This document shows, piece after piece, positions 1 through 7,872 of a stretch of DNA of 32,231 bases; position 1 is the first letter of the stretch, and every line of letters begins with the position of its first letter. This DNA comes from Pseudomonadota bacterium (GTDB taxonomy: Bacteria; Pseudomonadota; Gammaproteobacteria; Pseudomonadales; Pseudohongiellaceae), in NCBI GenBank assembly GCA_022566775.1, contig JADFIJ010000010.1:1-32231 (forward strand). The letters are read 5' to 3'. A program made the position numbers and the translations under genes. Under the pieces are notes generated by a model, which did no database searches, was not told where the DNA came from, and saw nothing but the letters and a program-made list of their open reading frames with translations.

Positions 1-317
1 ACAAACTTGGTGCCCGGCAGCACCGGCAGAAACCAGCCTCGCGGAATACAGACTTTGAGAATACTGTCCAGGCTAACGCCGGCACCACAGCGGATTGTCG
101 CCGACTCCTCATCCAGGCTCAGGAAGCCATCGAGAAAGCGGCTGCTGATCAAATTCTCGGACAGGGCGCTGTCGCCGTAACTTCTGCCGGCGCCACGGGC
201 GATCATGGACCCGATTTTCTTTTTCGCCGTGAGAATTTTGATCAGCGATTCTGAGTCGACAGGCTCCAGTAGCGCAGCGGATGCTTTGGGAAAGCGGCCC
301 CAGCCGTAGACTTCCAT
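1..317 (-). CDS. FAD-binding oxidoreductase, N-terminal part (cut by window edge)
   Basis: About 105 codons are visible, starting at the ATG complementary to 315-317 and running off the left edge. The segment GAGRSYGDSAL (about residues 43-53) matches the FAD pyrophosphate-binding loop of the FAD_binding_4 family, in particular the DprE1/GlcD-like sugar or alcohol oxidases, whose loop reads G-x-G-R-S-Y-G-D. The following stretch (LSLDEESATIRCGAGVSLD) is the usual continuation of that domain. No substrate can be named because the substrate-binding half is missing. The gene points away from a promoter region (351-517) that is duplicated at 2915-3081. A 55-bp relic of this same gene survives at 2861-2915 upstream of the vWA gene. 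Seen: motif and frame. Inferred: oxidase type. Confidence 0.72.
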   Translation of the reverse strand, partial: MEVYGWGRFPKASAALLEPVDSESLIKILTAKKKIGSMIARGAGRSYGDSALSENLISSRFLDGFLSLDEESATIRCGAGVSLDSILKVCIPRGWFLPVLPGTKF

Positions 318-350
318 GCAGGAATCCCGTTGTGAGAGAACAATTGATAG

Positions 351-517
351 CAGGGATGATACCTTAACATACCCCATGTACAGGGTAGGAGTTTGGGGTC
401 TGCGGCGCGGAAATTTCAAACTCGCTGCATATTTTCTACGTGTTTAACCCCTTTTTACACTATTTCGCGGCTATCCATAGTAACAGCATCAATCACGCAA
501 ACAGGGGAACCTACATG
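351..517 (+). repeat. Promoter-region duplicate, copy 1 (orphaned)
   Basis: These 167 bp match 2915-3081, the upstream region and start codon of the vWA lipoprotein gene, at nearly equal length with scattered mismatches. Shared blocks include the CAGGGTAGGAG, CTTAACCCC and AGTAACAGCATCAATCACGC stretches and the GGGGAACC ribosome-binding region. In this copy the start codon is followed directly by a stop (ATG TAA at 515-520). The sequence then passes into an IS91-family transposase remnant instead of the vWA gene. Further left, 68-120 inside the oxidoreductase gene matches 2861-2915. Confidence 0.85.
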
Positions 518-1090
518 TAAAAGTTACCTCAATCTCGATGGCCTTAATGAAGACCCGATGCAGGAACTCCATGCCCACTCAGTGACTTATTGCATAGCCA
601 TGGGCTCACAACGTGGACGCAAGGTGTTCACCCTGCAAACTATTCCTCCCAAGCTAGATTTACCCCCAGGCTCTGAACGCGTTGCCAAGCTAGCCGGGTT
701 CAGCCTTCACGCTGGAGTGGGCCCCAACAGCAAACACCGGATCCATATGACGCCAGCCAAACGGGGCAGGGGCCGAAAAGGGCAAGAGCCACAAGCCTGG
801 GATGAGAAAACAGCGGCAGAGCGGCATGCGTCAATGACCTGGATGCAAAGACTGAAACGCGTGTTCAAAGCTTTTGCGTCCTGCTCACAACCCTGACCTA
901 CAACCCTGTAGGCCACATCGATATCGAGATCTGTGAGAGGTGCAAAGGGCCAGTAAAAACCATCGCTTGTATAGAGGATTCGGCTGTTATTGAGAAGATT
1001 CTTAAGCACCTAAAGGAGAAAGCTGTTTTCAAACAACAACAGCGACCGGCCGCCACCAGGGAGGGCACCGTCACAGAGCGAGTTGTTTGA
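518..1090 (+). pseudogene. IS91-family transposase, C-terminal remnant with deletion and frameshift
   Basis: In one frame the segment encodes VTYCIAMGSQRGRKVFTLQT, then KLAGFSLHAGV, then GPNSKHRIHMTPAKRG and MTWMQRLKRVF. All are signature blocks of IS91/Y2-type rolling-circle transposases. A region expected between the HAGV and PNSKH blocks, including the catalytic tyrosine area, is missing. After the RLKRVF block (about 872) the frame shifts, and the other frame continues with HIDIEICERCKGPVK and IACIEDSAVIEKILKHLKEKA up to TGA at 1088-1090. That is the normal C-terminal zinc-ribbon-like end of the family. The N-terminal half is absent. The pieces are collinear with the family, so this is a decayed element and not a host gene. 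Confidence 0.88.
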
Positions 1091-1330
1091 GCATTCTTAA
1101 TTTCTCTTTTTGCTACTCGCTGCCTGGGAAGGCTGTGGGGCTGGCGGCGGCCAGAAGTTTAAACAATTTGAAAACAACCGATCGATGGACGAAGAACCGC
1201 TGGGTTGGGAAATATGGCGGAGTTTTAGCGAGAATTCAGCGGCTTGCTGGAACCAACAGGATGATATTTCCTGACAAGGAAGTTGTAGACTTGAATAGAG
1301 AGAGCTTTTATTCTACTTATGAGCCTCGCT
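1091..1330 (+). mobile_element. IS91-family element, 3' terminal region
   Basis: This noncoding tail of the element follows the transposase stop. It aligns with 25470-25600: shared CTTAA after the stop region, GCTGCCtGGGAAGG, GGCTGGCGGCGGCC, AACAATT and GGACGAAGAACCGC-like blocks, with moderate divergence. That shared tail links this remnant to the shorter IS91 derivatives at 25380 and 32105. The exact right end is not visible. From about 1331 to 1500 I see no gene and no clear promoter. Confidence 0.6.
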
Positions 1331-1500
1331 GAGCTGGATTGGCAGAGGCTTGAGGCAGCATATTCAATATTTCGGCGAGCGTGCTAGGTTGCTGAGTTGT
1401 AAACGTCCTCGATGCTGCCAGGTGAAGAAGTCTTGGAAGCAACCAGGCACACATAAATAGGCACGTCACACAACTAATTCGGCAGATGGATCTTTAAAAG

Positions 1501-1920
1501 ATGCAGCAATTTTATCAGCTGTTAGCAGATGCGGTCCTGGTTCTCCATGCGCTGATTGTTGCATTTATAGTTATTGGTCTGTTATTGATTATAATCGGCG
1601 GCGTTCGAAAATGGACATGGATAGTCAACCCCTGGTTTAGAGTTGCACACTTGGTGGGTATTGGCATCGTAATCCTGCAGGCATGGTTTGGGGCCCTATG
1701 TCCGTTGACTACGCTGGAGATGTGGTTGCGCCAGCAAGCCGGTAGTCTGATCTACAAGGAGAGTTTTATTCAGTACTGGCTGCAGAAGATTCTTTTTTAC
1801 CAGGCACCGCTGTGGGTATTTGCCGTGGCGTACACGGCTTTCGGTCTATTAGTGCTGATGGCATGGCTGACGTTTCCGCCAATGTTTAAATCTGTAAAAA
1901 ATACATCATCCGGTTCGTAA
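1501..1920 (+). CDS. DUF2784 domain membrane protein
   Basis: This is a 139-residue integral membrane protein of the DUF2784 family, whose function is unknown. Four hydrophobic segments can be seen at roughly residues 8-34, 46-66, 95-110 and 105-128. The family hallmark, an aromatic stretch followed by a CPLTTLE motif and W-L-R, is present (residues about 62-77). Length is normal for the family. The start has only a weak upstream purine stretch (TTTAAAAG). It lies between IS91 debris and convergent mtfA, only 8 bp from the mtfA stop, so no operon is suggested. The family name is secure; role and partners are unknown. Confidence 0.8.
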   Translation: MQQFYQLLADAVLVLHALIVAFIVIGLLLIIIGGVRKWTWIVNPWFRVAHLVGIGIVILQAWFGALCPLTTLEMWLRQQAGSLIYKESFIQYWLQKILFYQAPLWVFAVAYTAFGLLVLMAWLTFPPMFKSVKNTSSGS

Positions 1921-1928
1921 GACAATAA

Positions 1929-2765
1929 TTACGAAGTAATCCATCCGGCAGGGTCTACCCGATAGAAATTAACCAGTTCGCGATACAACTCTTCATGGTT
2001 GCGATGCATTTGTAGGGGGCACTCAAAAAATGTTTCCGTGGCAACAGCAAAAAATTCGGCAGGATTGGTAGCGCCGTAATGGTCCATCAGGCTTTGTTGC
2101 TGATGTGAAGCCTGATGTTGTAATGCCTCAAACTCTTTTGAAAATACCTGCGCCCAGCTCTTATAAGCACCCCGAGTCTGCAACACCGGTGCGCCGTTTG
2201 TTGCGCCAGTTTCGTGATCGAGTTGATGAGCAAACTCATGCAGTACGACATTGTGTCCATCCTGCAGATTTAGCACGCCGTTCTCAACATTATCCCAGGC
2301 CAGTACAACTTTTCCCTGGCTCCAGGATTCGCCTAACAATGCGGTGCGATTAGTGGAAACCAGCCCCAGGTCATCACGCACCTGCCGCGTTGCTACAAAA
2401 GTTGATGGATACACTAACACCGACTGCAATTGGTTGTACTGGCTGCTGTTTCTATTGAGTAACAACAGGCAGGCCTGAGCCGCGATGGTAACGCGAATCT
2501 CATCATTAATTTCCTGACCGCCGCAACCGACAAACCGTTTGTCATTCAGGAACACCTTGATCAGGTTTTGTAGCTGGTGTTGTAGTTTCTCTGGCAAGTT
2601 ACCGTAGAAGAGTAGACGTCGACGCAAGATCTCCAGCCAGTTGTCGGGAAATTCCTTGCGGTATATTCGATTCAAGCGCAATTGTGGCCAATAGATCACG
2701 CGGAAAACAACTGCTACTACGATCAATAGTAAGGTAGTCAACGCAATAATTGGAGGAATGGTCAT
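1929..2765 (-). CDS. mtfA: MtfA-like zinc-dependent peptidase (M90)
   Basis: This 278-residue protein matches the MtfA/glucose-regulated metallopeptidase family (M90). The zinc-binding HEFAH motif lies at residues 176-180, followed by QLDHETG. The downstream NPAEFFAVATETFFE (about 234-248) supplies the expected acidic ligand. In Escherichia coli MtfA binds the repressor Mlc and has peptidase activity; whether this species has Mlc is not visible. Residues 4-24 are strongly hydrophobic, so this version may be anchored in the inner membrane, unlike soluble E. coli MtfA. Length is typical. It runs convergently to the DUF2784 gene. Start ATG is complementary to 2763-2765. Confidence 0.88.
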   Translation of the reverse strand: MTIPPIIALTTLLLIVVAVVFRVIYWPQLRLNRIYRKEFPDNWLEILRRRLLFYGNLPEKLQHQLQNLIKVFLNDKRFVGCGGQEINDEIRVTIAAQACLLLLNRNSSQYNQLQSVLVYPSTFVATRQVRDDLGLVSTNRTALLGESWSQGKVVLAWDNVENGVLNLQDGHNVVLHEFAHQLDHETGATNGAPVLQTRGAYKSWAQVFSKEFEALQHQASHQQQSLMDHYGATNPAEFFAVATETFFECPLQMHRNHEELYRELVNFYRVDPAGWITS

Positions 2766-2860
2766 CTTAGCTTTTTAGATATGGTCCAGAGGCCAAATTT
2801 GCAATGCCTGTATACTAACCGAATCGCAACAGGAGCACAGAAAGAATAAAACCAGACATT

Positions 2861-3081
2861 CCTGGCTGAGGCCGGCACCGCAGCATATTGTCGCCGCGCC
2901 CTCATCCGGGCTTGCAGGGATCATACCTTAACCTACCTCATACACAGGGTAGGAGTTGGCTGTCCGCGGTGCGGGAACTTCACTATCACCACATTTTTTC
3001 TAAGTGCTTAACCCCTTTTCCCATTATTTCGCGATTAATGATAGTAACAGCATCAATCACGCAAAAAGGGGAACCAACATG
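2861..3081 (+). repeat. Promoter-region duplicate, copy 2 (active, upstream of vWA gene)
   Basis: 2915-3081 matches 351-517 and ends at the vWA start codon. 2861-2915 matches 68-120, which lies inside the FAD oxidoreductase gene on the minus strand. About 230 bp present between those blocks in copy 1 are deleted here at a GGCT/GCAGGGAT junction. So this copy carries a relic of the oxidoreductase gene, no longer a gene, next to an intact vWA gene. Confidence 0.85.
2974..3003 (+). promoter_or_regulatory. Possible ECF-sigma type promoter of the vWA-sigma operon
   Basis: GGAACTT (2974-2980) and TCTAA (2999-3003) resemble the -35 and -10 elements of RpoE-type ECF promoters, but the 18-bp spacer is longer than the usual 16-17. 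The diverged copy 1 has GGAAATT (409-415) and TCTAC (435-439). Since the operon encodes an ECF sigma factor, autoregulation would fit. This is a pattern match only. Confidence 0.35.
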
Positions 3082-4935
3082 AACAAAGTAAACGCCAAAT
3101 CCAAGCTCCGCATGCCTACTGTGGCAATTCCATTCCGCAGTTCTATTTTGTGCATCAGCATCGCCACCATCTTGCTGGTGGGCTGCAGTGCGAAACCGAC
3201 TGAGTCGGGAATTCAGCCCGTCGTCCCGCCGGCGACCATCTCAGCGCAGACAATTTCGGGTATCGAAGATAACGATTCTGCGGCGATCATCGATGAGGCT
3301 TCAAAAATCGACGCAGTGGTAGCACCGATAGGCCAGGTGTCCAACAGGGCTATCGGTGCTGGCCGCGCAGAGGCGCGCCAGGTGAGCGAGGTGGTGGCCA
3401 GTGGAGATCGGGTCAGGATTGCTCCCCTCAACTCGGTGTCTTCGGCAGTTGTCAGCAATGAATTAGCGTATGACCGGCTAACTTACCATCCGGGACCTCG
3501 CGTGCTGGCGAATACCGAAAACTATACACGCATCGATGAAAATGAAATCAAGCGCGTCAGCGAATCACCGGTGTCGACGTTCAGTATCGATGTCGATACT
3601 GCGGCTTATAGCAATCTTCGCCGCATGCTGACCCGGGAAGGCAGACTGCCGCCCTTTGACGCAGTCAGATTGGAAGAAATGATCAATTATTTCGACTACG
3701 ACTATCCCTCACCCGACAGCCTGAATCAGCCACTGGCAATAACCACCGAGATGATGGTGTCACCGTGGAATCCGGACAATCATTTGTTAATGGTGGGAAT
3801 CCAGGGTTTCGAACCGGCCCTCGATCAGAGGCCCAATGCAAACCTGGTATTTCTGGTAGATGTCTCCGGTAGCATGCAGTCTGCAGACAAACTGGGTCTG
3901 GTGAAACAATCCCTGCATCTGCTGGTTTCACAAATGGGCGCGGATGACCGCATCGCGCTGGTCGTGTATGCAGGCGCAGCTGGCGTGGTACTGGAGTCAA
4001 CCAGCGCAGATAAAAAATCGAAGATACGACAGGCCATCGACTCACTCAGCGCCGGTGGCAGCACCAATGGCGGTGCCGGGATCGAACTGGCCTATAGAAT
4101 TGCAGAAGAAAACAAGATTGAAGATGGCATTAATCGGGTCATCATCGCCAGTGACGGCGATCTGAATGTGGGTATCACTAGCATCGAAGACCTGAAAGAG
4201 CTAATTATCAGGAAGCGCGAAAATGACATTGCCCTCACCAGCCTGGGTTTTGGAACAGGCAATTACAATTACTCTCTGATGGAGCAGCTTGCCGATGTAG
4301 GCAACGGTAACGCGGCTTACATCGATTCACTGAGCGAAGCCAGGAAAGTGCTGGTGGAAGAAATGCAATCGACGCTTTTGACAATCGCCAAGGATGTCAA
4401 GATACAGGTCGAGTTCAATCCGGCGGTGGTAGCTGAATACCGATTGATTGGCTATGAAAACAGGGTGCTGAATCGGGAAGATTTTCGCAATGATAATATT
4501 GACGCCGGAGAAATTGGTGCCGGTCATACCGTGACGGCCCTGTATGAAGTGAGTCTGAGAGGGTCTCGGGGAGCCATGATTCCGGACCGCAGGTATGCCC
4601 AGCCAGACGTGGAAACAGAAGACTTCAGCGATGAGCTTGCCTACGTTAATATTCGCTACAAGCTACCCGATGCAGACAGAAGCACAGAATTCGGCGTTGC
4701 GGTCAGAAACCAGAACATCGATTCAGAAAACCTTCAGGCCACGGAAAATATCCGTTTCGCGGCAGCAGTTGCAGGCTTCGGTCAGCTACTGCGTGGTGGC
4801 AAGCATACCGCAGACTGGGATTATGATGAGCTGCTGCTGCTGGCACGCGAGTCCAGGGGTGATGACGTACACGGCTATCGCAGCGAGTTGCTTGGACTGG
4901 TGGAGCTGGCGAAAATCTTGGGAGACTCCGGTTAA
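3079..4935 (+). CDS. YfbK-like von Willebrand factor A lipoprotein
   Basis: This 618-residue exported lipoprotein has an N-terminal hydrophobic segment ending in lipobox LVGC (lipidated Cys at residue 36), so it should sit in the periplasm anchored to a membrane. A low-complexity linker of about 110 residues follows. Next come the conserved vWA-N region (SPVSTFSIDVDTAAYSNLRR, about 163-182), a vWA domain with an intact metal-binding DVSGS motif (261-265), and a YfbK-type C-terminal region. Family members often sit next to ECF sigma factors, as here; their molecular function is poorly known. ATG 3079 was chosen because GGGG precedes it and the lipoprotein signal follows; the frame is open further upstream only through the repeat. 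The sigma gene starts 38 bp downstream. Confidence 0.85.
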   Translation: MNKVNAKSKLRMPTVAIPFRSSILCISIATILLVGCSAKPTESGIQPVVPPATISAQTISGIEDNDSAAIIDEASKIDAVVAPIGQVSNRAIGAGRAEARQVSEVVASGDRVRIAPLNSVSSAVVSNELAYDRLTYHPGPRVLANTENYTRIDENEIKRVSESPVSTFSIDVDTAAYSNLRRMLTREGRLPPFDAVRLEEMINYFDYDYPSPDSLNQPLAITTEMMVSPWNPDNHLLMVGIQGFEPALDQRPNANLVFLVDVSGSMQSADKLGLVKQSLHLLVSQMGADDRIALVVYAGAAGVVLESTSADKKSKIRQAIDSLSAGGSTNGGAGIELAYRIAEENKIEDGINRVIIASDGDLNVGITSIEDLKELIIRKRENDIALTSLGFGTGNYNYSLMEQLADVGNGNAAYIDSLSEARKVLVEEMQSTLLTIAKDVKIQVEFNPAVVAEYRLIGYENRVLNREDFRNDNIDAGEIGAGHTVTALYEVSLRGSRGAMIPDRRYAQPDVETEDFSDELAYVNIRYKLPDADRSTEFGVAVRNQNIDSENLQATENIRFAAAVAGFGQLLRGGKHTADWDYDELLLLARESRGDDVHGYRSELLGLVELAKILGDSG

Positions 4936-4973
4936 TATCATTAATCCAAGACAGGCTATAAAATGAACTCAAG

Positions 4974-5543
4974 ATGCTAGGATTGCTTACAAAAATCAGC
5001 GACGAGTCACTCATGTTGAAATATCAGCAGGGTGACTCAAGCTCGTTTGAGAAGCTTTACGCTCGACATAAGGATTCCTTATTCGCCTATTTATATAGAT
5101 CCCATGTCGATCTGAGTGTCATCGAAGAAATAGCCCAGGAAACCTGGGTAGCGATAATTGACTCGGCAAAAAATTACCGGGCCGCGGCCAAGTTCAAAAC
5201 TTACCTGTATGCGATAGCGCATCGAAAGCTGGTAGATTTTTGGCGGAAAAATAAATTTGATTACCTGGTGGATCGAACCGATGGCAGCGGCGAGTCGATC
5301 GTGGAAAATATTGCCGATACCCACAGTCCCTCCGCCGATGCCATAGATCTGTCGATGGATCTGTTGCTGGCTCTTGAATCCTTATCCAAGGAGCAGCAAC
5401 AAGCATTTCTGCTGCGGGAAGAAGGGTTTTCACGCCGCGAAATAGCTGTCATGACAGACACGAACGAAGAAACTATCAAGAGCCGTATTCGCTATGCGAG
5501 CACGCACTTGAAACGAATACTCGAGGTGCAATATGCCGACTAA
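4974..5543 (+). CDS. ECF-type RNA polymerase sigma factor
   Basis: This 189-residue sigma-70 family protein has only regions 2 and 4, which is the ECF architecture. Region 2 spans about residues 22-90, with DLSVIEEIAQETWVAI and the -10-binding helix FKTYLYAIAHRKLVDFWRK. Region 4 (about 130-185) has LSKEQQQAFLLREEGFSRREIA and an EETIKSRIRYA recognition helix. It would direct RNA polymerase to a small regulon, possibly including its own operon (see the GGAACTT...TCTAA site). The start at 4974 lacks a strong ribosome-binding site; ATG 5013 (MLKYQQGD) is an alternative. Its last codons overlap the next gene by 11 bp, which suggests translational coupling. Confidence 0.9.
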   Translation: MLGLLTKISDESLMLKYQQGDSSSFEKLYARHKDSLFAYLYRSHVDLSVIEEIAQETWVAIIDSAKNYRAAAKFKTYLYAIAHRKLVDFWRKNKFDYLVDRTDGSGESIVENIADTHSPSADAIDLSMDLLLALESLSKEQQQAFLLREEGFSRREIAVMTDTNEETIKSRIRYASTHLKRILEVQYAD

Positions 5544-6750
5544 ACAAGACCTGGATGATGCAGAGCTCTCGGTATTATTGAGTAAGGCCGAGCCGCCAAA
5601 ATCCCCGCAACACGTGGATGATTATATTCTGGCCCACGCCAGGACCCAGGCGGGCGCATCCGAACCCGGTTCGCGGTGGCGGTTTCTGGTGGTCAGCAAG
5701 AGCTGGCTCAATCAAAACTGGTTCTCTGCCGTGGCGACTATTTCGGTGGCGGTCGTCGCGGTATCCCTGTCTTTTCAAAACTTTGTAGCACCGTCGGTGG
5801 ATGAAATCGCGTTGACCTCAGCGGCGGGTCGCGGTATCGCCGATTTCGATGTGGAACTCGATGCGACTGCTCCTTTGAGGGTTCAGGCGACCCAATCCCT
5901 GCTCTCTGTTAATGAGCTCTCCGTCGAAGAACTTCCTGTGGCAGAAGAAGCTTCCCCCACACTGGCGCTGAAAGTTGACAATGCCAACTTGCCCACCGCG
6001 CCGCAATCGCTGGCGTTGAATGATAGTCCGGTGCTTGAAAACCGTCGCCGAGAAGCGAACCTGGAAAATAGCCTGTCACCGACGGCAGCAGCCAGTTCGA
6101 CTGCAGCCGTTTCCTCTCTGGAAAGAGCAGAGCGGTCAGTTGCGCCGAACGACGCAATCGCGGGCATAGAATCACTCTCTACGAGTGGCCTGGATCGGGA
6201 TTCCAGTACCGCTGCCGCTGTCGATACCCTAAACGCATCGAGACTACTGGCGGCGAACGCTATTGGAAATGGGGTGGAGAGGGTAGTTGCAGACGAATTG
6301 GCGCAGGCACGAGTGGCACCGTCGGTAGCCAGTGTGGCGTCAAGTGCTAGCTTGCAAGAGGAAGTGGGGGACATTGTGGTGGAGGAACTTGTAGCGGTGG
6401 GCCTGGTCCGCTCGAATCCTCAGGCTGCGGCATCACCGGCAGCAGCGACCCGGCCGGGGCTCGACACCCTCCTGGCTGCTGACACTGCGGCACAACAGAG
6501 CCTGATCGAGATGTTGACACGAGTGCTCATCGGTCTCGATCAGAACGAGATAGCCATGAGGGCCCCTTTAGAGGATTTAATAGCGCCGCTAATAAGCGCC
6601 TACAATCAACTTGCAGATGAACCGACCATCGCCGCAGCAGCAGATCGATATCGCGATGTACGACTCAATTTTACTGCCTTCGATCTGCCCGAATCACTGG
6701 CCCAGTTGATGGATTTTTTGCAGGCACTGGAATACCCAGAGCCGCGTTAG
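5533..6750 (+). CDS. Ala/Ser-rich one-pass membrane protein, candidate anti-sigma factor
   Basis: This 405-residue protein matches no named family that I recognise. It has a short cytoplasmic N-terminus (about 60 residues with PQHVDDYILAHAR), one membrane helix (about 63-81), then a long Ala/Ser/Val/Glu-rich periplasmic part and a more ordered C-terminal segment (about 330-405). An ECF gene overlapping by 11 bp with a one-pass membrane protein is the usual sigma/anti-sigma layout, so it may hold the sigma factor inactive at the membrane. The N-terminal domain shows no clear ZAS zinc motif (no H-x3-C-x2-C), so if it is an anti-sigma factor it is an unusual one. The vWA lipoprotein would be a natural periplasmic partner. 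The function is inference from context. Confidence 0.65.
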   Translation: MPTKQDLDDAELSVLLSKAEPPKSPQHVDDYILAHARTQAGASEPGSRWRFLVVSKSWLNQNWFSAVATISVAVVAVSLSFQNFVAPSVDEIALTSAAGRGIADFDVELDATAPLRVQATQSLLSVNELSVEELPVAEEASPTLALKVDNANLPTAPQSLALNDSPVLENRRREANLENSLSPTAAASSTAAVSSLERAERSVAPNDAIAGIESLSTSGLDRDSSTAAAVDTLNASRLLAANAIGNGVERVVADELAQARVAPSVASVASSASLQEEVGDIVVEELVAVGLVRSNPQAAASPAAATRPGLDTLLAADTAAQQSLIEMLTRVLIGLDQNEIAMRAPLEDLIAPLISAYNQLADEPTIAAAADRYRDVRLNFTAFDLPESLAQLMDFLQALEYPEPR

Positions 6751-6837
6751 CTCCCGCCTCTATCGAATTGCGCAATTATCTGGCTTTAGGGCTGGGTCTG
6801 CGCTATACCTTGCACGCGCCTGGCTCTAGGATTCGAG

Positions 6838-7635
6838 ATGACTGATGTATTGCAATTTACCCTGGCTCTGGCGCGCACAGCGGGCGAATTGATTGTTACC
6901 GAGCGAGCCGGGGCGGCGCTCACCCTGGAATTAAAAAATGGTAACGAGCTCGTTACCAACGCCGATCTGGCGGCGGATAATTTGATCTGCCAGCGCATCG
7001 CGCAGCGATTTCCGGATCACCATATTCTCTCCGAAGAGTCCTCCCCCAATCTCGGCAACATCCAAGATCTTACTCTGCCGGTTTGGATCATCGATCCCAT
7101 CGACGGCACCGTAAATTTCGCCCATGGCCATAATCACTCGGCGGTCTCTATTGCCTTCGTGGAAGATGGACAGATAGAAGTGGGGGTGGTGTTTAATCCC
7201 TTCACCGACGAGATGTTTTCGGCCCGACGTGGAGGCGGAGCGTTTCTCAATGGCGAGACCATCAGGGTGGCCGAGGAAACCGAGCTGTCCAGGGCCATTA
7301 TCGCCACTGGCTTTCCCTATGAGAAGTCTGGCATAGCACCGATGATCACCCGACTGCATGCGGTGTTGGCCCATTGCGCCGATATTCGCCGGCTGGGTAC
7401 CGCCGCACTGGATATCTGCTTTCTGGCCATGGGCAGGATGGATGGTTATTACGAAAGCCTCAGCCTTTGGGATTTCGCGGCGGCACAGCTAATCGCCCGG
7501 GAGGCGGGTGCAGAAACCGGGCATTTTAGCCCCGTGCCTGCGGGCATCGACCCCCAATTTTACGATCGGGACATCTTGATGGCGAATCCGGTGCTGTTCC
7601 CTAAATTACTGGCCCTGCTGCAAGCGGCGCAATGA
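6838..7635 (+). CDS. Inositol monophosphatase family phosphatase
   Basis: This 265-residue protein carries the full metal-binding signature of the Mg2+-dependent IMPase family: SEE (residues 65-67), the WIIDPIDGTVNF motif (83-94) and a C-terminal WDFAAAQLIAREAG motif. Length is typical. Family members hydrolyse inositol phosphates, histidinol phosphate, NADP or PAP; the sequence alone does not decide which. It lies 87 bp after the sigma operon on the same strand and may have its own promoter, though no clear one is seen. AGGA precedes the ATG by 7 bp. Cytosolic; no signal peptide. Confidence 0.88.
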   Translation: MTDVLQFTLALARTAGELIVTERAGAALTLELKNGNELVTNADLAADNLICQRIAQRFPDHHILSEESSPNLGNIQDLTLPVWIIDPIDGTVNFAHGHNHSAVSIAFVEDGQIEVGVVFNPFTDEMFSARRGGGAFLNGETIRVAEETELSRAIIATGFPYEKSGIAPMITRLHAVLAHCADIRRLGTAALDICFLAMGRMDGYYESLSLWDFAAAQLIAREAGAETGHFSPVPAGIDPQFYDRDILMANPVLFPKLLALLQAAQ

Positions 7636-7872
7636 ATTCGCGCGCTTTTAGGCTAGCCTCCGGTTCATCGGGACCAATCAGACCCGCTTAACGGTGAAAC
7701 GAAGTGCATTCTATTGACTGAAAAGCGCTTAATTCGTACCCTTAGTTCCGTTCTAGCGCCGTTATCCCCCTGCTAGCCCCGGTGTTTTAAAACCAGCGCG
7801 ACCGTGGCACAGCCCGCCTGTAGTGGTTTCCTGGCGGGTGGATGGGCCAATTCTAATTTCGAGGAGAGAACC

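Noticed and set aside
393-896. A 167-codon open frame at the left side as a host gene
   Set aside because: It joins the duplicated promoter region to IS91 transposase blocks; only the latter are recognisable, and the frame breaks where the family continues in another frame.
5883-6374. Minus-strand Ala/Ser-rich open frame
   Set aside because: It is the antisense shadow of the low-complexity membrane protein, with no ribosome-binding site or family match.
6931-7374. Minus-strand open frame inside the phosphatase gene
   Set aside because: It lies fully antisense to a strongly supported IMPase gene.
7804-7872. GTG 7804 as the monooxygenase start
   Set aside because: The resulting N-terminus lacks a signal peptide at its beginning, while GTG 7873 has GAGGAG and a standard signal sequence.
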